Positions 7,230 through 11,790 of a stretch of DNA of 11,790 nucleotides are shown piece after piece. The stretch comes from Rubrivivax sp. (GTDB lineage: Bacteria > Pseudomonadota > Gammaproteobacteria > Burkholderiales > Burkholderiaceae_C), in NCBI GenBank assembly GCA_020851615.1, contig JADZCL010000128.1, forward strand, positions 1 through 11,790, given 5' to 3'. The position numbers and the translations under genes are program-made. Each line of letters starts with the position of its first letter. The stretch's first letter is position 1. The notes beneath the pieces were generated by a model. The model did no database searches. It was given only the letters and a program-made list of their open reading frames with translations, and was not told the DNA's origin.

Positions 7230-8234
7230 TCAGCCCTGCGGCCCGAACCAGGCCGCGCGCACCTCGGCGGGCAACTGCGGATTCGCGGCCGTCGACGTGC
7301 GGTGCGCGCGCTCCAGCAGCAGCCAGAACCAGCGGAAGCTAGCGCGGTCGTGCAGCACGTCGTGATGGCGGATCGGTGCCCAGTGCGCCGCCTGCGCAGC
7401 CTGCAGGATTTCGATCGCCTGGTCGATCTCCGCGGCGCTGGGCGTGAAGGCGTCGACGATGGGTCGGATCTGCGACGGGTGGATGCTCCACATGCGCGTA
7501 TAGCCGAGCTGGTGCGCCGCGCGCCCGGCGGCCTCCTGCAGCGCGCCGCTGCGCTTGAACTCGGTCACCACGCTGTGCGAGGGCACTTTGCCGTGCGCGT
7601 GGCAGGCGGCGGCAATCTCCAGCTTGGCGCGCAGCACCAGCGGGTGCTCGAACTGGCCCTGCGCGCTCATGGCCGAGAGCGGGATCGCGCCGCGGTGGGC
7701 CGAGACGAAGTCCATCAGCCCGAAGGACAACGATTCGATGCGCGGGTGGGCCGCCAGCGCATGCACCTCGTGCAGCGCGCCGTGCGTCTCCACCAGCGCG
7801 TGCAGCGGGATGGGGCCGCCGCCCCCGGCGTCGATCGCGTCGGCCGCCCGCTGCAGTTCGGCGGCACTGCGCAGCTTGGGCAGCATCAGGTAGGCCGGGC
7901 GACGGGCTGCGGCAAGCACGATTGCCACCACATCGGCAAAGCGCGGGTGCGACAGCGGCAAGAGGCGCACGCCGACGCGGCCGCAGCGGCTGTCCGCGCC
8001 AGCCAGCAGTTCGGCGATCAGGTGCGCGTGCTCGACCTCGCCACCCACCGGTGCGCCGTCCTCGTTGTCCAGCGTGACGTCGAAGACCGGCCCCATTTCG
8101 GCCTGCAACTGCAGGCTCTTGCGCATGCGCGCCTCGATCCCGCTGTAATGGTCGCAGACCGGCAACAGCGGCACCGTGCGCTCGTCGGGGTCGAACAGCG
8201 CGGCGCGTGGGTGCAGGGGCGTGGAGGCCGGCAT
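7230..8234 (-). CDS. HpcH/HpaI aldolase/citrate lyase (CitE-like) family protein
   Basis: A 334-residue TIM-barrel lyase-like protein. Relatives include CitE, malyl-CoA lyase and CLYBL, which make or break C-C bonds in acyl-CoA hydroxyacids using Mg2+. Family landmarks in order: VTLDNEDGAP (Asp56, Glu58, Asp59), GVRLLP (Arg90), AYLMLPKL (120), ALVETHGAL (candidate metal ligand Glu149), LSFGLMDF (candidate metal ligand Asp175), and MWSIHPSQIRPIVDAFTP near the end. The usual GKxxIHP signature is altered to YTRMWSIHP. No citC/D/F/G partners are nearby, so it is not part of a citrate lyase complex. Placement 117 bp after mdh, in the leftward TCA arm, suggests a substrate derived from malate, citrate or a CoA thioester; this is inference. 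ATG 8234 fits the start of the conserved region, but its ribosome site is poor; an in-frame ATG at 8300 is the alternative and would overlap the mdh 3' hairpin. Confidence 0.82.
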   Translation of the reverse strand: MPASTPLHPRAALFDPDERTVPLLPVCDHYSGIEARMRKSLQLQAEMGPVFDVTLDNEDGAPVGGEVEHAHLIAELLAGADSRCGRVGVRLLPLSHPRFADVVAIVLAAARRPAYLMLPKLRSAAELQRAADAIDAGGGGPIPLHALVETHGALHEVHALAAHPRIESLSFGLMDFVSAHRGAIPLSAMSAQGQFEHPLVLRAKLEIAAACHAHGKVPSHSVVTEFKRSGALQEAAGRAAHQLGYTRMWSIHPSQIRPIVDAFTPSAAEIDQAIEILQAAQAAHWAPIRHHDVLHDRASFRWFWLLLERAHRTSTAANPQLPAEVRAAWFGPQG

Positions 8235-8294
8235 GGAGGGGCGGGGGTTCGTGGTTGCGCAAGCGTAGCGCGGTTGCCGGTGTGCGTGATGCGT

Positions 8295-8350
8295 ACCCAT
8301 CGAACGCAGGAAGGGGCCCGCGGCCCCTTCTCGTGTGCGGGACGATGGGT
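8295..8350 (-). terminator. Nested hairpin at the mdh 3' end
   Basis: A perfect 9-bp stem (GAAGGGGCC at 8310-8318, loop CGC, GGCCCCTTC at 8322-8330) lies just past the mdh stop. It is enclosed by a second 8-bp inverted pair, ACCCATCG (8295-8302) and CGATGGGT (8343-8350). There is no good T run on either strand, so it is more likely a partial terminator or an mRNA-stabilising structure between mdh and the CitE-like gene than a full stop. Confidence 0.45.
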
Positions 8351-8351
8351 C

Positions 8352-9338
8352 CTACAGCAGGTGCTTGACGCCGTCCTGCTCGGCCACCAGTTCGGCCAGC
8401 GTCTTGTCGATGCAGGCCTTGGAGAACTCGTCGATCGGCAGGCCTTGCACGATGCTGTAGCGGCCGCCTTCGCAGGTCACCGGATAGCCGAACATCACGT
8501 CCTTGGGGATGCCGTAGTCGCCGTTGCTGGGCACGCCCATCGTCACCCATTCGCCGCCGGTGCCCAGCGCCCAGTCGTGCATGTGGTCGATGGCGGCGTT
8601 GGCCGCCGAGGCCGCCGAGGACAGGCCGCGCGCCTCGATGATGGCCGCGCCGCGCTTGCCGACGGTGGGCAGGAAGACGTCCTTGTTCCAGACGGCATCG
8701 TTGATCATGTCCTTGACGCCGGCGCCGTCGATTGTGGCAAAGCGGTAGTCGGCATACATCGTCGGGCTGTGGTTGCCCCAGACGGCGAGCTTGCGGATGC
8801 TCGCCACCGGCTTGCCGGTGCGGGCAGCGATCTGCGAGAGGGCGCGGTTGTGGTCCAGGCGCAGCATGGCAGTGAAGTTCTCGCGCGGCAGGCTCGGGGC
8901 GCTCTTCATCGCGATGTAGGCGTTGGTATTGGCCGGATTGCCGACCACCAGCACCTTGACGTTGCGGCTGGCCGCCTTGTCGAGCGCCTTGCCCTGGGCG
9001 GTGAAGATCTGGGCGTTGGCCGCGAGCAGGTCCGCGCGTTCCATGCCCGGGCCACGCGGACGCGCACCCACGAGCAGTGCGTAGTCGGTGTCCTTGAAGC
9101 CAGTCTCGGGCGAGCCGTGCGCTTCCATCCCCGCCAGCAGGGGGAACGCGCAATCCTCAAGTTCCATCATCACGCCCTTGAGTGCCTTCTGGGCCTTCTC
9201 GTCGGGGATTTCGATGAGCTGCAGGATCACGGGCTGATCGCTGCCGAGCATCTCGCCCGCGGCGATGCGGAAAAGCAGGGCATAGCCGATCTGGCCGGCG
9301 GCGCCAGTGACGGCGACTCGGACGGGTTTCTTGCTCAT
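8352..9338 (-). CDS. mdh: Malate dehydrogenase (NAD-dependent, LDH-like type)
   Basis: A 328-residue cytoplasmic enzyme converting malate and NAD+ to oxaloacetate and NADH, the last step of the TCA cycle. The dinucleotide-binding motif is [12 protein letters not shown] (residues 11-22). Substrate and catalytic residues are in place: Arg95 and Arg101 in [15 protein letters not shown], Asp162 and Arg165 in LRLDHNRA, and the proton-relay His190 in [21 protein letters not shown] (131-140) is the usual cofactor-loop motif. Size and the [11 protein letters not shown] loop place it in the 325-330 aa group found in Burkholderiales and in cytosolic MDH, not the shorter E. coli type. ATG 9338 follows GGAG about ten bases upstream. 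It is the first gene of the leftward arm and is divergent from gntR across a 117-bp region with a palindrome. Confidence 0.97.
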   Translation of the reverse strand: MSKKPVRVAVTGAAGQIGYALLFRIAAGEMLGSDQPVILQLIEIPDEKAQKALKGVMMELEDCAFPLLAGMEAHGSPETGFKDTDYALLVGARPRGPGMERADLLAANAQIFTAQGKALDKAASRNVKVLVVGNPANTNAYIAMKSAPSLPRENFTAMLRLDHNRALSQIAARTGKPVASIRKLAVWGNHSPTMYADYRFATIDGAGVKDMINDAVWNKDVFLPTVGKRGAAIIEARGLSSAASAANAAIDHMHDWALGTGGEWVTMGVPSNGDYGIPKDVMFGYPVTCEGGRYSIVQGLPIDEFSKACIDKTLAELVAEQDGVKHLL

Positions 9339-9389
9339 GGAAGGCTCTCCTGGATGCGGAACGGGGATGGCCAGGATTCTAAGTCCGCG

Positions 9390-9427
9390 TTGCAGATCAA
9401 TCTCTTATGTCTTATGTAAGACACAAG
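9390..9427. promoter_or_regulatory. Candidate GntR operator and overlapping promoter between mdh and gntR
   Basis: A 24-bp imperfect palindrome spans 9404-9427: left arm CTTATGTCTTA (9404-9414), centre TG, right arm TAAGACACAAG (9417-9427), with 10 of 11 positions paired. The inner 14 bp (9409-9422, GTCTTA-TG-TAAGAC) are perfectly paired apart from the centre. The heptamer TCTTATG also occurs twice in tandem (9403-9416). A weak plus-strand promoter can be drawn with TTGCAG (9390-9395), a 17-bp spacer and TATGTA (9413-9418), which would put the -10 inside the palindrome. GntR-family proteins bind such palindromes as dimers; binding here is inferred from position. Confidence 0.65.
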
Positions 9428-9455
9428 TGCCACGGCTTGGCTCCACAATCAGGGC

Positions 9456-10253
9456 ATGAGTACGCGTGCCGCATCCCGCCCCGCTGCCCGTGTCGGCACG
9501 CCGGCACGCCACGCGGGTGCGCCCGAGGCGCCGGCGTTCAGCCCGCTGTACCGGCAGATCAAGGCGCTGCTGCTGTCGCGGCTGCAGGCCGGGGAATGGA
9601 AGCCTGGCGAGGCCATCCAGAGCGAGGTTGAACTCGCGGCACGGCTCAAGGTCAGCCAGGGCACGGTGCGCAAGGCAATCGACGAACTGGCGCAGGAGAA
9701 CCACCTCGTGCGCCGGCAGGGCAAGGGCACCTTCGTGGCCACGCATGCCGAAGAGCGTACGCAGTACCGTTTCCTGCGCCTGACGCCCGATGATGGCGGC
9801 GGGGCGAGGTTGCAGCGCCGCCTGCTCGAGTGCCGCCGCATGCGCGCCGGCGCCGAGGTGGCGCGCGCGCTGGGCCTGCAGTCGGGCGAGGCCGTGGTGC
9901 AGATCCGCCGCCTGCTGCTGACCGGGAGCGAACCTGCACAGCCGGTCGTGCTGGACGAGATCTGGCTGCCCGGGGCGCTGTTCAAGGGTCTCACGGCCGA
10001 CCGCCTCGCGGCGTGGCGCGGCCCGATGTACGGGCTCTTCGAGGCCGAATATGGCGTGCGCATGGTGCGCGCCGAGGAGCGCATCCGGGCTATTGCGGCG
10101 GCGGCCGACGATGCAGTGCTGCTGGCGGTGGCGCCTGGTGCGCCGCTGCTGCTGGTCGAGCGGCTCTCGTTCAGCTACGGCCAGCGGCCGGTCGAGCTGC
10201 GGCGCGGGCTCTATCGCACCACCGGCTTTCACTACCGCAACGAGCTCGGCTGA
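9456..10253 (+). CDS. GntR-family transcriptional regulator, HutC type (wHTH + UTRA)
   Basis: A 265-residue dimeric DNA-binding regulator. An Ala/Arg-rich N-terminal tail (1-27) precedes the winged helix (about 28-97): PLYRQIKALLLSRLQAGEW, then PGEAIQSEVELAARLKVSQG, then TVRKAIDELAQENHLVRRQG and KGTFVATH. The rest (about 115-260) is a UTRA effector domain, with LGLQSGEAVVQIRRLLL, then VVLDEIWLPGALFKG, and the closing ELRRGLYRTTGFHYRNEL. UTRA domains sense small molecules; in this setting a TCA intermediate is a reasonable guess. The gene is divergent from mdh and 165 bp upstream of sdhC on the same strand, a position that suggests it controls one or both arms and itself. ATG 9456 has only a weak ribosome site (AGGG). 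The specific gene name is uncertain, so none is given. Confidence 0.92.
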   Translation: MSTRAASRPAARVGTPARHAGAPEAPAFSPLYRQIKALLLSRLQAGEWKPGEAIQSEVELAARLKVSQGTVRKAIDELAQENHLVRRQGKGTFVATHAEERTQYRFLRLTPDDGGGARLQRRLLECRRMRAGAEVARALGLQSGEAVVQIRRLLLTGSEPAQPVVLDEIWLPGALFKGLTADRLAAWRGPMYGLFEAEYGVRMVRAEERIRAIAAAADDAVLLAVAPGAPLLLVERLSFSYGQRPVELRRGLYRTTGFHYRNELG

Positions 10254-10310
10254 TGACGACGATCAAGGCCGGTCCAAGTCAGTGCTGCAGGTGGGCGTAA
10301 GGCAGGCGTT

Positions 10311-10334
10311 GTGCAATGTGCGGTGCAATAGAAT
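10311..10334 (+). promoter_or_regulatory. Candidate sdh promoter with GTGCAAT direct repeat
   Basis: In the 165-bp gntR-sdhC gap, TAGAAT (10329-10334) is a good -10 hexamer (5 of 6). The expected -35 position at 17 bp spacing is poor (GCGTTG), which would fit an activator-dependent promoter. Two exact copies of GTGCAAT (10311-10317 and 10323-10329), 12 bp apart, sit directly upstream of and overlapping the -10. The mdh/gntR palindrome is not repeated here. The transcript leader to the sdhC ATG would be about 80 nt. Confidence 0.45.
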
Positions 10335-10418
10335 TTCCCGGTTCGGCCGTCTGCGCGCACGGGCGTTGAGCCGCTGGCGCAGACGATTCCATCGCCCGAT
10401 TTACACGCGACGACAAGC

Positions 10419-10841
10419 ATGGCCCAGACACCCCGCCCGGTCTTTCGCAACATCCACATCACGCAGATCGTCACCTACCGCATGCCGCTGGCGGCCTGGG
10501 TGTCCATCCTGCACCGCATCAGCGGCGCGCTGATGTTCGTGCTGTTGCCGCTCGTCATCTGGCTGTTCGACAACAGCCTCAGCTCGGAGGTCTCCTACGA
10601 GCGCTTTGCCGCCGTCTTCGACACCGGCATCGGCTTCGTGCCGGGCATCGTCGTCAAGCTGGCGGTGCTCGCGCTGCTGTGGGCCTACCTGCACCACTTC
10701 ATCGCCGGCGTGCGCCACCTGCGCATGGACTTCACCCACGCCACCAGCAAGGAGCAGGGGCGCGTGACCGCCGCCTTCACGCTGGTGACCAGTCTGGCGC
10801 TGACCGTGCTGCTGGGCGTCAGGCTCTTCGGCCTCTACTGA
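10419..10841 (+). CDS. sdhC: Succinate dehydrogenase cytochrome b556 subunit
   Basis: A 140-residue membrane anchor of complex II, which passes electrons from succinate to ubiquinone in the inner membrane. It has three hydrophobic helices. The quinone-site motif SILHRISG gives Ser29 and Arg33, matching E. coli Ser27 and Arg31. In the second helix [15 protein letters not shown], His93 aligns with the E. coli heme ligand His84. Length is close to E. coli SdhC (129 aa), with a slightly longer N-terminus ([14 protein letters not shown]). ATG 10419 has a weak ribosome site, but the family N-terminus fits. It is the first structural gene of the sdh operon; sdhD begins 18 bp after its stop. Confidence 0.95.
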   Translation: MAQTPRPVFRNIHITQIVTYRMPLAAWVSILHRISGALMFVLLPLVIWLFDNSLSSEVSYERFAAVFDTGIGFVPGIVVKLAVLALLWAYLHHFIAGVRHLRMDFTHATSKEQGRVTAAFTLVTSLALTVLLGVRLFGLY

Positions 10842-10859
10842 TTGGAAGGAGCAAGGACC

Positions 10860-11222
10860 ATGTCGGAACCGGTTGGTTCGAAGCGCCTGGTCGTCGGCGC
10901 GCACTACGGGCTGCGCGACTGGATGAGCCAGCGTGCCACGGCCACGCTGATGGCGCTGTTCACCGTCGTCCTCCTCGTGCAGATGCTGCTGCCCGGCCCG
11001 CTGGGCTACGACAAGTGGGCCGGCATCTTCGCTGCGCAGTGGATGAAGGTGTTGACCTTCGTCGTCATCGTCTCACTGGCCTGGCATGCCTGGGTCGGCG
11101 TGCGCGACATCTGGATGGACTACGTCAAGCCCGTGGGCCTGCGTCTGGTGCTGCAGGTCGGCGCCCTGGTCTGGCTGGTCGGCTGTGCCGGCTGGGCGCT
11201 GCAAGTGCTCTGGAGGCTTTGA
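10860..11222 (+). CDS. sdhD: Succinate dehydrogenase hydrophobic membrane anchor subunit
   Basis: A 120-residue, three-helix anchor that pairs with SdhC to hold heme b and the quinone site. The motif [19 protein letters not shown] gives the heme ligand His76 (E. coli His71) and Asp87-Tyr88 (E. coli Asp82-Tyr83, where the Tyr contacts ubiquinone). The N-terminal [12 protein letters not shown] is typical of beta- and gammaproteobacterial SdhD. ATG 10860 follows GGAAGGAG; an in-frame TTG six codons upstream overlaps that ribosome site and is rejected. The stop lies 8 bp before sdhA, consistent with one operon. Confidence 0.95.
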   Translation: MSEPVGSKRLVVGAHYGLRDWMSQRATATLMALFTVVLLVQMLLPGPLGYDKWAGIFAAQWMKVLTFVVIVSLAWHAWVGVRDIWMDYVKPVGLRLVLQVGALVWLVGCAGWALQVLWRL

Positions 11223-11230
11223 GAACCCCT

Positions 11231-11790
11231 ATGGCTAAACTTCCCACGCGCAAGTTCGACGTCGTCATCGTCGGGGCCGGCGGCGCCGGCATGCGGGCCT
11301 CGCTGCAGCTCGCCAACGCCGGCCTGAACGTGGCCGTGCTGACCAAGGTCTTCCCCACGCGCTCGCACACGGTTGCAGCGCAGGGGGGCATCGGGGCGAG
11401 CCTGGGCAACATGTCCGAGGACAACTGGCACTACCACTTCTACGACACCGTCAAGGGCGGCGACTGGCTGGGTGACCAGGATGCGATCGAGTTCATGTGC
11501 CGCGAGGCGCCCAAGGTCGTGTACGAGCTCGAGCACTTCGGCATGCCGTTCGACCGCAACCCCGACGGCACGATCTACCAGCGCCCGTTCGGCGGCCACA
11601 CCGCCAACTACGGCGAGAAGCCCGTGCAGCGCGCCTGTGCTGCGGCAGACCGCACCGGCCACGCGATGCTGCATACGCTCTACCAGCGCAACGTCGCGGC
11701 GCGCACGCAGTTCTTCGTCGAATGGATGGCGCTGGACCTGATCCGCGATGCCGCGGGCGACGTGGTCGGCGTGACCGCACTCGAGATGGA
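11231..11790 (+). CDS. sdhA: Succinate dehydrogenase flavoprotein subunit, N-terminal part (3' end outside window)
   Basis: The first 186 codons of a protein usually near 590 residues; the frame is open to the window end. SdhA oxidises succinate to fumarate on covalently bound FAD at the cytoplasmic face of complex II. The FAD-binding Rossmann motif is [18 protein letters not shown] (residues 11-28). [17 protein letters not shown] follows, in which His46 is the expected attachment site of FAD (His45 in E. coli). Further family stretches are [20 protein letters not shown], then [20 protein letters not shown], then [20 protein letters not shown], then [15 protein letters not shown] 11231 ([11 protein letters not shown]) follows a modest GAGAA eight bases upstream. 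The Arg/His active-site residues of the capping region lie beyond the window. Confidence 0.96.
   Translation, partial: MAKLPTRKFDVVIVGAGGAGMRASLQLANAGLNVAVLTKVFPTRSHTVAAQGGIGASLGNMSEDNWHYHFYDTVKGGDWLGDQDAIEFMCREAPKVVYELEHFGMPFDRNPDGTIYQRPFGGHTANYGEKPVQRACAAADRTGHAMLHTLYQRNVAARTQFFVEWMALDLIRDAAGDVVGVTALEM

Noticed and set aside
8235..8300. 22-codon longer start for the CitE-like protein at ATG 8300
   Set aside because: The extra residues do not resemble the family and overlap the mdh 3' hairpin. It remains possible because the chosen start has a poor ribosome site.
7302..9419. 705-codon plus-strand open frame antisense to mdh and the CitE-like gene
   Set aside because: The opposite strand encodes two proteins with intact active-site motifs. 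This frame has no family features.
1..11790. CRISPR arrays, tRNA or rRNA genes, insertion sequences, attachment sites
   Set aside because: No regularly spaced repeats, cloverleaf-like or rRNA-like stretches, transposase or integrase motifs, or paired terminal repeats were seen. The toxin-antitoxin pair has no flanking direct repeats that I can identify.

Overview
The window is GC-rich chromosomal DNA whose gene content and order point to a betaproteobacterium of the order Burkholderiales, probably a Comamonadaceae, Rubrivivax or Leptothrix-like lineage. The basis is family-level recognition of the proteins (AcnB, LDH-like Mdh, SdhCDA, a HutC-type GntR and a stand-alone CitE-like lyase side by side). 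No species call is possible from the sequence alone. Every strongly supported protein is intact except the two cut by the window edges.

Left part (1-3017): the 3' end of exonuclease I (sbcB) is followed on the same strand by a uracil/xanthine-type NCS2 permease. A DMT/EamA transporter converges on the permease. Only 23 bp from the transporter's start, a 61-codon Lys/Glu-rich small protein is transcribed the other way. A 17-bp perfect hairpin with a T tail ends this block.

Central and right part (3018-11790): this is a TCA-cycle locus with two divergent arms. The leftward arm reads mdh, a CitE-like lyase, a secreted hypothetical protein, a VapBC-type toxin-antitoxin pair and acnB. The rightward arm reads gntR, sdhC, sdhD and sdhA (cut by the window end). 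The arms meet in a 117-bp mdh/gntR intergenic region that holds a near-perfect 24-bp palindrome, a strong candidate operator for the GntR regulator. Malate dehydrogenase, aconitase B and succinate dehydrogenase are all TCA enzymes, so the regulator probably links their expression to a small metabolite.

The parts that are not routine are: the toxin-antitoxin pair sitting 57 bp upstream of acnB with no recognisable promoter in between; the secreted two-cysteine protein whose residue pattern resembles MliC-type lysozyme inhibitors; the uncharacterised CitE-like lyase; and several palindromes and direct repeats in promoter regions. I see no CRISPR array, tRNA, rRNA, insertion sequence or prophage. 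I do not see a convincing wholly new system; the best leads are the regulatory wiring of the TCA locus and the two poorly understood proteins inside it. No gene-free stretch exceeds 300 bp.
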